Shown here one piece after another: positions 11,601 to 21,456 of a stretch of 64,000 nucleotides of DNA (position 1 is the first letter of the stretch; every line of letters starts with the position of its first letter). Both the position numbers and the translations under genes were made by a program. The stretch lies in NCBI GenBank assembly GCA_013176395.1, contig JABMLP010000036.1:62001-126000 (forward strand). The letters are read 5' to 3'. Under the pieces are notes generated by a model. That model saw nothing but the letters and a program-made list of their open reading frames with translations, had not been told where the DNA came from and searched no databases. The DNA comes from Venturia oleaginea (taxonomy: Eukaryota; Ascomycota; Dothideomycetes; Venturiales; Venturiaceae).

Positions 11601-13341
11601 TCACAGGACCTGTCTGATCCAGTCGAGCTCCGACGCTCCAAACGAGTTGCTAAACCTTCACGCAAAGCCGCAGACAACGCTGAAGCGTCATTGGCTTTGG
11701 AAGACATGCTTGCGCCAGATGATGAGAACATGGCGCACGCTGTGGCTTGCGTCACCAAGGCAGACATCGACCACGAGATACCTCGCACGTTCAATGAAGC
11801 TGTCAACGCCACTAACTCCCCTTTGTGGGTTACACCGATCAACAAAGAAATCCAAGCACATCGTGACAATGGCACATGGGTGATGGAACACAATCCTCCG
11901 CCAAACCTCAAGCTCGTTGGCACACGCTGGGTCTTTGACATCAAGCGCGACGAGCATGGAAAGGTCGTCAAGCGCAAAGCCCGCCTGGTGGCACAAGGCT
12001 TCTCACAACGTCCTGGGGTGGATTTTGACGACACATATTCCCCAGTGGTGCGCTACGACAGTCTGCGTCTCATCATCGCTATCGCTTCGTGGCGACAATG
12101 GATCATGCACCAAGTGGACTTTGACGCCGCCTACCTCAATGGACGACTGCAACACGCCATATACGCCAAAGTCCTGCCAGGAGTACCCTCTGACGGCGCA
12201 ACAGTGATCCGTATTGTTCGCGCTTTGTATGGGCTCAAGCAATCAGGCCGCGAATGGTATGCTCTACTGTCTCAATGGCTTGTTGGTCAGGGCTTCACAC
12301 AGGCCAGCTTTGATCCATGCGTCTTCATCTCAGATGATCTCATTCTTGGAATCTACGTAGATGACGTCCTGATGGCCGGCACGCCCAAGGCAATCAGCGC
12401 CATGCTCGATGCCACCCGCGCAAGGTTCAAATTCAGAGACATGGGTCGACCACGTCTGCTCCTCGGTCTTGAAATTGACCATCACGCGGACCACGTCAAG
12501 CTGCACCAACGTACTTACATCGCAGCGATATTGCGGCGCTACGGCATGGATGATTGTAATGGGCGCCACACACCGCTTGACCCTAACTCGTTCCCACCAA
12601 GGTCAACCGACTCAGTGGACCTTGATCGCCAGAAACTGTATCAATCCATCATCGGCTCGATCAACCTTCCTTGCCATCGTCAGTCGCCCAGACCTGTCCT
12701 ACACGGTCAGCATGCTGGGTTCATACAACTCCAACCCATCAGACCTGCATCTGAAGATGGCTTACCAGACTCTACGTTACATTCAAGCCACCCGAGCTGT
12801 TGAACTTGACGTACGATCTCCTGCGCCGTCTGATCGCTCTGCAGCGCGGACCGCGTCCATTCCTACGCTCGTCATGTTCTCAGATGCGTCTTTCGGGTCT
12901 GACCCAGACAACTCCAAGTCCTTCTCTGGTTACCTCATGAAGGTCGGTGGATCGACAGTCTCATGGTCTTCAAAGCGTCAGTCATGCGTGGCAAGGAGCA
13001 CTTGTGAAGCCGAGTACATGGCATCATCCCACGCCGCCAGCCACCTCGTGTGGTCGCGCCAGGCCATCAAGGAGCTTATGGGTCACGCCAAGTACCCCAA
13101 CTGTTGGCTCATGGTTGACAACGAGCCCGCCCTGTCGCTCATCAAGGACCACAGGATCAGCAATCGTTCTAAACATATCAACGTTCACTACCACTTCGTC
13201 CGGGAGCGATTCGTCCTGGGTGACTACGCCATCGAGCATGTCTGCTCCGCTGACAACCTCGCCGACATTGGTACTAAATCACTACCACGACCCCTCCTGG
13301 ATAACCTCCGAGGCCGTATTTGTGCAACTACTGCGCCATGA
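8682..13341 (+). pseudogene. Copia-1 gag-pol polyprotein, one stop and one frameshift
   Basis: Starting at 8682, the frame encodes Gag, a CCHC-like knuckle (CSWCRKHNMTFIGHAYTNC), and the aspartic protease motif LLDTGASRHMTG. A TAG at 10071-10073 closes it between protease and the pre-integrase zinc region. The same frame then continues with integrase (HSDLSGK, SDNGGEYR, HELNGVAERW) and reverse transcriptase (VDFDAAYLNG, YVDDVLMAG). Near 12667 an extra C shifts the frame, and RNase H (FSDASFGSD, STCEAEYMAS) follows in frame 1 to the stop at 13339-13341. Domain order Gag-PR-IN-RT-RH defines Ty1/copia. The TAG sits at the same domain boundary as the TGA of Copia-3, but with the extra frameshift mutation is the simpler reading here. 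Confidence 0.88.
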
Positions 13342-13390
13342 ATGGGGGGACTGGCACTGATGGGAGGAACATCGTTCGGATTCGGGGGAC

Positions 13391-13558
13391 TGTTGGAAGG
13401 AGTATCCTCATGCTATTGCCTCCACCTGCGCCAGCGTGGCTACTCTCTGTCACTGGAGTTTGTTTACTGCCCAATTGGGCTTAGTGTATTACTATATAGC
13501 TGAGATCCTCCGGATCTCACCCTCAATACACTTGTTACTCAACTTTCATACTTCAACA
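13391..13558 (+). repeat. Copia-1 3' LTR
   Basis: 168 bp, preceded by the purine-rich TTCGGGGGAC and followed by the GAACT duplication. Confidence 0.93.
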
Positions 13559-13629
13559 GAACTCGTGCACAAGTCAACTTACCCTACTACAGATACCGGC
13601 AGACTTTCCGTCTGACACAACTGAGAACC

Positions 13630-13854
13630 ATGCCCCATTTCCAAAGAGCAGTACTTCTAAACGTGTACCGCATAAACTTCGGAACCGACAGCTCCACGCA
13701 CGAGCAATACGGAACAAACGGGGTACCAGGAATGCCCCAAACAAACGCATGGAACTTTGAGATTGCCAGAGCAAATCTAGCTTGGAACATGAACCGCGTC
13801 CATCTTCACCTCGCAAATCATGAGAATCTGCATGGAGATGTAGACAGTGAGTGA
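13630..13854 (+). other. Possible hypothetical coding exon
   Basis: An ATG-initiated frame of about 74 codons (begins MPHFQRAVLLNVYRINFG) ends at a GTGAGT donor-like site at 13847. The sequence between there and 14040 holds an inverted-repeat element, which could lie in an intron. A plausible join to the ORF at 14066 exists only with the weaker donor GTGACC (13851) and the acceptor CTAG ending at 14040. No domain was recognised. Confidence 0.3.
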
Positions 13855-13890
13855 CCTTGCGAGCATAGTCAATACATAGCCGCGGGACAA

Positions 13891-14036
13891 GGTGTTTTTA
13901 GGCCGTAAACCTAAGAGTTTAGCTGAACGGTAGAACAATCGCAACTTTACGGTTGCAAAAAAATAATTACAACCGTAAGTTTACTGTCAATCTGCCGTTC
14001 AGCTAAACTCTTAAAAGTTTACGGCTTAGAAAGACC
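13891..14036. repeat. 146 bp inverted-repeat (MITE-like/foldback) element
   Basis: The two arms pair over about 45 bases. The left arm reads GGCCGTAAAC...AAGAGTTTAGCTGAACGG and the right arm is its near-perfect complement. Inner segments (GCAACTTTACGGTTG and CAACCGTAAGTTTAC) pair as well, so the whole unit folds into a long hairpin with an A-rich loop around 13957-13967. No clear target duplication was found, and no coding sequence is present. Confidence 0.75.
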
Positions 14037-14065
14037 CTAGCCCGCAGCTATGTACACTCTTGGAT

Positions 14066-14451
14066 ATGCCGGAATTGCCGCGTCGCAAACCCTCTGGCGG
14101 CCCGTCACTTCCGTTTGAGATGCCGGATGCGTTGTATACCGATCAACCTGAATGGATCCCGGCCGATAACATGCAGGACCATCTACATGCTTCCTCGTCC
14201 TACGAGAAGGACACGCTCCAGGAATTTGTCGAGCTCATACGACAACGAGTCTGGGAGATCATGAAGCCTGACCACGTAGACAATGGTTAGCTGCCAACCC
14301 CTAGGTCCATGAAAGGGGTACCGGGTAGAGAAGATCAGATTACCGGCGCCGCTTCCACGCGTTCCGATTGGTACGGCCTCGAGGAGCTTAAACACAATCT
14401 TGATAATAGCATAGAAGCCAACCGAACGGCGCCCACGATACCCAGACGATT
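14066..14451 (+). pseudogene. Hypothetical host-like ORF, 5' part, cut by Copia-2
   Basis: The frame begins MPELPRRKPSGGPSLPFEMP. It reads through to 14287, meets one TAG (14288-14290), and continues open in the same frame up to the Copia-2 insertion at 14451. The acidic, Pro- and Ser-containing sequence resembles genuine protein more than chance, but no family was recognised. The frame resumes on the far side of Copia-2 at 25519. The stop and a later frameshift indicate that it was decaying, or that a short intron is misread. Confidence 0.4.
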
Positions 14452-14620
14452 TGTATGAAGGAAGGCCTTAGAATCGTACCTGCCTCGGATGAGATTCGAG
14501 GCTTGGCAGTAATGTTTGTTTTCTCCGACGGCTTGAACCATTGTACTTGGAACATATGCACAATAATACAATCTTGACAGCGATCCATACACTTCCACTG
14601 ACTCTACATTCAATTGTACA
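14452..14620 (+). repeat. Copia-2 5' LTR
   Basis: 169 bp, from TGTATGAAGG to CAATTGTACA. It matches 25345-25513 with one visible difference (ATAATACA versus ACAATACA). Confidence 0.92.
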
Positions 14621-14633
14621 GTTATGAGCCCGG
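14621..14633 (+). promoter_or_regulatory. Copia-2 primer-binding site
   Basis: GTTATGAGCCCGG directly follows the LTR, as in the other copia families here. It is complementary to the initiator tRNA-Met anticodon arm. Confidence 0.72.
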
Positions 14634-14822
14634 ACCACTGGTGTATCATCACTTGCACCGCGTAATTTACGTGTTTCCAGCAACCACCGCTCGCAATACC
14701 TCACGACCAGGGACATTGTAGGACCTCCCAGAGGCCTCCCACACACCAGAGGACATCAAAAGAGCTCGTTTACAGTTTAGGGACACCCATTGAGACTTCA
14801 AGAGTCAGAATCTGACGGAAGA

Positions 14823-17800
14823 ATGGATACCCGTGCATCTACAACGAAGGAGGTGGAAGTCATTCTCAACGACCACAGAGAGTGGCCCTATTTCATCCAA
14901 TTAGTCAAAGCTCAGTGCCTAGACCTAGGAATATGGGACAAGAATGACCCGGACATCGCCAACCCTCCTGCTGCGCTCACAATGCCAGCTAGAGTCACTG
15001 TTACAACAGTTGGCGCTGCACCAAATACAGCAATTCAAGACCTCACCTCCAATCAAGCCTCAGCATACCGTATGCTGCAGGACAACTATAAATTCGACCA
15101 CAGTGACTTCCTGAGAGAGCGAACTGACACCGCTACTACACACAAATGGGTCAGGGACCATATTACCCAGCCAAATCTCGATGTTATTGCGACATCGACA
15201 TCATTACACGACACTCTGAAGCGCCTCAAGGCAAGATGTCAACCTACAAATGAAGCCACGAGGCTAGACCTCAAGATTCAATGGCAGACACTCGTCAACA
15301 GCGATACCAAGTCGCAAGATCACCTCAAAATCCCGGATAAGATCGTCAATTTGCACGCCAAACTCGTCAAAGAGTCCATCTTCGATGACCCTGATAAAGA
15401 GGGCAGTGATCCGGATAAGATGCCTCTCATTGAGGCTCTTAATCTCATCGCCAGAATGGACCGTGTCTACGCTGACACCAAGCGCTCCAGCATATACGAC
15501 CCAGGCTATTTCATCAAGTCAGTTCCAGACCTCGTTAAGAACTTCAGAAATGTCCTACACACAAAACCTCTACAAACTCGACAGAAGAGTCACTTCGCTT
15601 TCACTACCGAGAATGGCGAAGAAGCATCATTCAAAGGACACAACGCCAAAGGCCAGAAATCTGGCGGCGGCCAACACCAAGATTCTTGCCCTTGTGGCTA
15701 CAAGAAGCCATACCACTTCCCGTACAACTGTACATACTGCACTGGGAACCCTCCGAAAGGCGGCTTCAAACCCAGACCTGAGGTTCAGGAAAAGGTTGAA
15801 AAGGCTCTCAAAGACCCGAAGGTCAAGGCTATGGTAGATAAGTCCATCGCTGATCACAAGAAAAGGGTGGAAGAGAGGGAAGAGCAGTCACAATCTCATG
15901 ATCACGACGAAGTGAAGAACGTCTACCACACATCGGCTGCACCACCAGAGAGAATGGTCAGTTCATTCAACGTTTCTGATGAGTCTGAGCCATATTACTT
16001 TACCAATGCCTGGATTCTCGATGGAGGCAGTGAGCGACATGTCTGCAACTCTCCTCTCCGCAATCAGTTCACAAAGGTCCGTGATGCCAACAGAGGTTCC
16101 TACGTACAGTGTGGCCTTACAAAGTACTACATTGAGTGCTACGGCAACTGCATCCTCAAGGTCAAGTTGCCTAACGGAGGTTCTACTTCCATTACCATCA
16201 CCGATGTTGCATTGTGTCCCTACTTCAGGACCAATCTTCTATCTACGGCCAAACTTGAGGCTAAAGGACTTCATCTCATTACACTCAACGGCGGATACAT
16301 GTGTCCAGAAACTGACGTCACTCGCAAACTGTACATTCCTACCAAGTACAGATCTTATTGGTGTCTCGAATTCAACCCTCCTACGCATCACCAATATGCC
16401 AAGGATCCACGAGAGACCAGCTCTAGCTATTACACCGAGAAGGAACACACCAAAAGAGAGATTTCTCTTGAAAGGAAACTTACCTCCACAGCTTCTGACG
16501 ATAAATGGCACCTCCGACTTGGCCACCTAGGACCTGAGACCCTGAAAACACCTATCATCTGCGGTGCAAGGCGACGTCAAGGTGTCCTTTACACCAACTA
16601 CCAAAGAGTGCGAGATCTGCACGATTGCCAAAGGCTAGCAGATTATCAGCCGCTCTCAATTCAAAGAACACCCATCTACAAGGCCATTTCAGCGCCTCAA
16701 CTTCGACCTTATCCCTATGCCAGTGGCATACAATGGTCACAAATACCTAAGCCACTTCTCATGCGATTTCTGTGACTTTATCTTCAACTTCACACACAAG
16801 CACAAAAGTGAGAGCGTTCAATGCTTCTTCTACGTCGTCAACATTATCAAAACTCAGTGGAATCTCGATGTACAGTTCTTTCACACAGATGGAGAGACAT
16901 CCTTCGGCAAGGAAGGTACACCTAACAATACCTTTTGGGCATTCATCCACGCTCGTGGCATCAGTTGTTGAGGTCTCTGCACCTCGTACACCAGCTCAGA
17001 ATGGTGGAGCAGAGATCAAAGGTCGCTGGATCGTCGTTAAAATGCGAACTCTTCGTATCCAATCAGGCCAACCAAAGGACATCTGGCCAGAGAGAGCACT
17101 TGCAGCTGCAGTCATCGAAAACAGAAAACCAATTGCAAAGAATGGATGGAAGTCACCTTACGAGGTAGTATGGCAACAAAAACCGGTCATCTTTCACCTC
17201 ATTGTGTACGGAGCAAAAGCTTGGCCTCTCAACAAGATGATTGCACAACTCGATCGAGAATATCCACGCACATTTATTGGCTACTGCGTTGGATATGAGG
17301 GCACTGGAATCTACAGGGTATGGATACCATCTCAGAACAAGGTTATCCGCACAAGAGACGTTGTCTTTGATGAAGATGACTACGTGTATGACCCAGCTGA
17401 GATCGATGCTGCAATCTTGTACGCAGAGCACGTTGAGACCCGTTTAGTTATCAAGCCATTGCCCCAAGTACAGTACGATGTGGATGTTTCGGCAATTGAG
17501 GTCTCGGATTCTACCGCGGATACCGCTGAAGTGCAGCCTCAATCTCCGAATATCCAATCTACCGAACTCAGAGATCGAGAGACACCACGAGCCTCTGTCA
17601 ACAACAGCGACGAGGACACCTCAGCAAAGGGTGGAGAGACCATCGGCAATTCAGTTACACCTCCAACAGAATATACTCCCTCAATAATATCTCAATCTCG
17701 TCTACCTTCAGCGCCGCCATCAATTGCATCAAATGCAGCAAAGGCCAAGGCCAAGGCCAAACCAGGTTATACCTACACCAGAGAACCTCCTAAAAAGGAG

Positions 17801-17903
17801 ATCACAAGCGACAATGTTCCTGTGTACGAGAACCGCACTCGTGGTGGACGAAAGAAACACCAAGGACCTACTGGTTCCGCACATTACACTACTTTCGAGG
17901 ACC
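14823..17903 (+). pseudogene. Copia-2 gag, protease and damaged integrase
   Basis: The frame from ATG 14823 encodes Gag, with a Cys/His-rich segment (CPCGYKKPYHFPYNCTYC), and a protease segment ILDGGSERHVCN. The usual Asp-Ser/Thr-Gly is Asp-Gly-Gly here. A pre-integrase motif WHLRLGHLGPETL follows. Near 16546 the frame slips by one base, a TAG interrupts the HHCC region (after CEICTIAKG), and integrase continues in frame 1 (FFHTDGETSFG) to a TGA near 16969. The remaining integrase (APRTPAQNGGAEIKGRW) lies in frame 2 and runs to the Copia-3 insertion. The last codon before the insertion is completed exactly by the first bases after the distal Copia-3 duplication at 23532. It is not functional as it stands. 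Confidence 0.85.
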
Positions 17904-18111
17904 TCTTGAATGATACACAGTGAAAAGATGAGGAGGATTAAGGATTGCATGAGGTTCATAATGAACCGGTGACCGAGCGATAGTTATACAGATGTGATTG
18001 CTTTGAAATCAAAAGACGGGTACATGATTCCGACGGCTGTATGCCACCGATATCCACTTCGCGGCTAACTGAAATTGTGGTATCATCCAACAGCGGCTGT
18101 ATCATCTAACA
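17904..18111 (-). repeat. Copia-3 3' LTR
   Basis: 208 bp. The same LTR occurs at 23319-23526, 43180-43387, 60041-60248 and 61710-61917. Confidence 0.93.
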
Positions 18112-18165
18112 CACCCTCTCAGGGCTAGCCTCAGGCCTGACATGACATAGACAAGTGGTGATACT

Positions 18166-21100
18166 TCAGTCCTTGGTGTTGAGGTTTGGTGAAGCCTGAT
18201 TGGCTGGTTTTGGTGTGGTTGTTGGAGGTGATTTTGCCAATACCTTGATGACGTGCTCGACGTCAACCATATTGAGTTGAGATAAGAAGTTTTGATGTTG
18301 TTGAGGGCTCAGGATTTTCGTCATTCCATCAGCGATCATCATAGCAGTGGATATCCAGATAACAATAATGAGAGAGGCTTGAACCTGTTGGCGGAGCCAC
18401 ATTTGGTGGATGTCGACGTGACGTAACCGAGTGACTAGTTTTGGAGATTCATGGTTCATTAGTTTGACTGTCTGCTGGTTGTCGCAGTGGATGATTGTAG
18501 GCTCTTGAGGGTTAAATCTGATAGCTTCAAAGAAGCGGTTCCACCACATCATTTCGCGTGAAGCTCCAGAAAGAGCGAGGAGTTCAGCTTCAGTGGTAGA
18601 AGTTGATACTGTTTTTTGTTTGGTGGCTCTCCAGTCAATAAGCCCACCGTAAAGGCTGAACGTGAAGCCTTCACTGCTGCGGCGGGTGGCGATATCATCG
18701 GCGAAAGATGCATCAGAATGACATGAAAAGACGTTCTCAGTTTTGAGGCCATTGAACTGAATTGAGAGGTACCGAGAGTGATATAGATAGATGATGACTT
18801 GGTCTGCGGCGTCAGAGCACTGCTGGCTGGGGTTTTGCAGATGTTCTGAAAGGAGAGAGACTGATTTGGCGATGTCGGGTCTTGTGATTGTGGCTGCGAA
18901 GTTGATAGATCCAACCTTCTGTTGATAGGCAAAGATGAACTGCGGAGAGGCCTTATCAAGACGTGGTGTAAGAGGAACATTTGGCATCGGTGAAGAGACG
19001 GCTTTTCGTGATGTTAGATTGAAGCGATTGGTAATCTTTTCGATGTATGCATCCTGCAAGAGACTGATGGTTTTGGCCTCAAAGTTGCGTAGAATGCGGA
19101 TACCAAGGAAGTACTCAGGGAGGCCTATCTGTTTGATAGCATACCGAGATCTGAGTTTGGCTTCGAATTCAGTAACGAGGTGACGAGATCTTGGATGACA
19201 AGCGACAATAATGTCATCCACAAAGAAGAATACCAGCAAGTCTTGTTTCTCAAAGAGACATGGAATTCCTGGCATAGGAGTAAGGCCAAAAGATTCGAGG
19301 GTTTCGCTGAAGTTACGTTGCCAAAGAAGAGGTGATTGGCGAAGTCCGTATAATGCACGGAGGAGTAACAAGACACCATTGCCTGGGAAGCCGTCAGGAT
19401 ACCTGACGTACACAGTCTCGTTAACGTTGGCATTGATGTATGCATTGACAATATCGTATTGCCACATGTCGAGTCCGAAAGCAGCAATGAGGGCCATCAT
19501 GAAGCGAAAGATTCGTGCAGCGAGGGTTGTTGCTGCAGTTTCTGCCATGGTCGTTTGAAGGTCACCTCTTACACAGAGACGTGCTTTGAATTTGGTGACA
19601 TAGCCGTCAGAATCCGATTTGTACGAGAATACCCACATCATAGGGAGTTGCACAATGCTGGGATCCATCTCAGAGGGTGATAGAGGTTTGAAGGTTCCTG
19701 CACGGCGGAGGTGGTTGAATTCTTTCTCTGCAGCTGCAATGAACTGATCGGCGTATGGATGGCGAATCATTTGATGCCAGTACTTGGGAACTGGAGGCAT
19801 GTCGCTAACATGAAGCCTGGTAGTGGACGTAGCAAGAGAGAGGGCAAAGTTGAAGCCTACAAGATAGCCGGACAACTCATTGACAGCAGTGATATGAGCC
19901 TGATGACGAGTCCTCTTCCCAGAAATGATGTTTCTGATGTCAGTTTCAGCACCAACTGCGGTGTATTCCTCAGAGAACTCTGCAGTATAGGAGGTTCTAG
20001 CAGTGGGAGCTGATGATAGTGCTGGGGAAGGAGGTTGTACTTGACTGGGTTCAGCTTCATTTTCTCCGCTTTCCTTCTCATCATCGCCATCCTCATCAGA
20101 TTCTCTGTCACCGGATTGTTCTTTGTTACTTTCAGTGTCATAGGAGTCAGTGGTTGACTCTAAAGGTAGAGTGGCAGATGGAGTTGGTGATGGAGATGGA
20201 AGCTGAGATTGAGGTGCAGGAGCTTTTGGCGAAGATGATTGGGCAGGAGAGGAGGGCTGAATTGGTTCAGTTACTGAAATTTCACCAAAGTTTGGTGGAG
20301 TGAACTGATAAGTGTCAAGTAGAGACTCTTCTATTCCATCGTTGAGTGAGGGTAATGGCTGCTGGACTTCAATAGCTTCTTCAACCTCCATGATGATGCC
20401 CAAGTCTACTTCGGAAGGTTTGTAGAACTTGGTGGAGTCAAAGGTAACATCTCGGCTTCTGACCACTCTCTTTTGAGAAGGAACCCAGATTCTGAAGATG
20501 TTTGATGAATCGTAGCCGACAAGGTAACCAATATGGGTGCGAGGTTCCATTTTGTCGAGTTTAGCGAGGCGATACCGTAGAGGATAGGCTCTGCAGCCAA
20601 AGATTTCAAGATGTGCAAGATTTGGTTTACGGCCAGTGATGCATTCGTAGGGCGTTTTCCATCCAAGGCGCCGAGTTGGCCAAAGATTGAACAGATATGC
20701 TGCACATTTAACGGCATCGGACCAGAGATTGTGTGGGAGTTTTGCGTGTATTATCATTGAACGAGCGATACGGCAGAGAAAATGTCCTGCTTTCTCAGCC
20801 CCTCCATTTTGGGCTTGAGTGTGTGCTGCAGAGGATTCTCTTTTGATGCCGTGTTGAGCAAGGAATGAATTGAGGCGTTGAGATCTGAAATCATCAGTTT
20901 GAAGGAATCGGATCTTGTAACCCATTGACTCAATGAGCATTACAAACTCGATGATTGCGTCAACAGATTGGTGCTCTTCCCAGTGATTGGTGACTATATG
21001 GTAGCCAAACGTATCACATACCAGATGAGTTGAGTAGCGATTGTGGTCAATAGAGATTCCATGATGGACCATATCTACTGACACCCTCTCAAATGGGAGT

Positions 21101-21453
21101 CCAACAGCAACATCAGTATGCCCAAAACGTCTTGAGACCTTTCTTTGACCCTTGGCTAAGGAGCAGGACTCACATTTGGCATGATGTGGCTTGTGGTTGT
21201 TGGTTGTGATGTGTACACCTGTGGTATTTGCTTGTAGTTTTGTCAACGCCGCAGGAGAAACGTGACCAAGCATCTCATGCCATTCAAGAGCTGTTGCTTT
21301 CTTTGGCGGTCGAGATTGTGTTGTTTGTGAGGCTAGAGCTGCAGCAGCAACACCTTTGAAGCCAGTAGTGAGAGCAGTTGTCTCGAAATCGGCTGGAGTG
21401 TCATTGGGATAACATGTCGGTAACGCAGTATCAGGTGATGTGATGGCGGATAG
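18166..21453 (-). CDS. Copia-3 Pol (integrase, reverse transcriptase, RNase H)
   Basis: This is the part of the frame after the TGA at 21456-21454; the first later ATG is at 21273. About 60 open codons lie between stop and ATG, without a break, which favours expression by readthrough rather than internal initiation. Motifs in order are the pre-integrase zinc segment (CESCSLAKGQRK), integrase (SVDMVHHG, LQTDDFRSQ, AQNGGAEKAG), a long acidic Ser/Pro-rich linker, reverse transcriptase (YDIVNAYINANVNE, FFVDDIIVA) and RNase H (SDASFADD, STTEAELLALSG, HVDIHQMWLR). The frame ends with TKD at 18166. The reading frame is otherwise uninterrupted over more than 1000 codons, and the domains are those of a complete copia polyprotein. 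Confidence 0.88.
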   Translation of the reverse strand, partial: LSAITSPDTALPTCYPNDTPADFETTALTTGFKGVAAAALASQTTQSRPPKKATALEWHEMLGHVSPAALTKLQANTTGVHITTNNHKPHHAKCESCSLAKGQRKVSRRFGHTDVAVGLPFERVSVDMVHHGISIDHNRYSTHLVCDTFGYHIVTNHWEEHQSVDAIIEFVMLIESMGYKIRFLQTDDFRSQRLNSFLAQHGIKRESSAAHTQAQNGGAEKAGHFLCRIARSMIIHAKLPHNLWSDAVKCAAYLFNLWPTRRLGWKTPYECITGRKPNLAHLEIFGCRAYPLRYRLAKLDKMEPRTHIGYLVGYDSSNIFRIWVPSQKRVVRSRDVTFDSTKFYKPSEVDLGIIMEVEEAIEVQQPLPSLNDGIEESLLDTYQFTPPNFGEISVTEPIQPSSPAQSSSPKAPAPQSQLPSPSPTPSATLPLESTTDSYDTESNKEQSGDRESDEDGDDEKESGENEAEPSQVQPPSPALSSAPTARTSYTAEFSEEYTAVGAETDIRNIISGKRTRHQAHITAVNELSGYLVGFNFALSLATSTTRLHVSDMPPVPKYWHQMIRHPYADQFIAAAEKEFNHLRRAGTFKPLSPSEMDPSIVQLPMMWVFSYKSDSDGYVTKFKARLCVRGDLQTTMAETAATTLAARIFRFMMALIAAFGLDMWQYDIVNAYINANVNETVYVRYPDGFPGNGVLLLLRALYGLRQSPLLWQRNFSETLESFGLTPMPGIPCLFEKQDLLVFFFVDDIIVACHPRSRHLVTEFEAKLRSRYAIKQIGLPEYFLGIRILRNFEAKTISLLQDAYIEKITNRFNLTSRKAVSSPMPNVPLTPRLDKASPQFIFAYQQKVGSINFAATITRPDIAKSVSLLSEHLQNPSQQCSDAADQVIIYLYHSRYLSIQFNGLKTENVFSCHSDASFADDIATRRSSEGFTFSLYGGLIDWRATKQKTVSTSTTEAELLALSGASREMMWWNRFFEAIRFNPQEPTIIHCDNQQTVKLMNHESPKLVTRLRHVDIHQMWLRQQVQASLIIVIWISTAMMIADGMTKILSPQQHQNFLSQLNMVDVEHVIKVLAKSPPTTTPKPANQASPNLNTKD

Positions 21454-21456
21454 TCA
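21451..21456 (-). promoter_or_regulatory. UGA-CUA context between Gag-PR and Pol of Copia-3
   Basis: On the minus strand the codons read AGC TGA CTA TCC. TGA followed by CTA is the well-known leaky stop context, established for several RNA viruses and for fungal and animal genes with readthrough isoforms. It is the only interruption in an otherwise continuous frame. A readthrough role is inferred. Confidence 0.6.

Larger units (their letters stand above)
8316..13558 (+). mobile_element. Ty1/copia retrotransposon Copia-1
   Basis: The 5243 bp element has two 168 bp LTRs that look identical, with TG...CA ends. It is flanked by the 5 bp duplication GAACT at 8311-8315 and 13559-13563. A primer-binding site follows the left LTR. 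The gag-pol frame carries one stop and one frameshift, so this copy is probably not autonomous although it inserted recently, judging by LTR identity. Confidence 0.92.

Noticed and set aside
11173..11883. Long plus-strand ORF (236 codons) inside Copia-1
   Set aside because: It overlaps the integrase/RT linker of the real frame, has Arg/Leu/Thr-rich composition, and shows no domain.
20013..20303. Plus-strand ORFs opposite the Copia-3 linker
   Set aside because: They are antisense to the acidic Ser/Pro linker of a well-defined pol frame.
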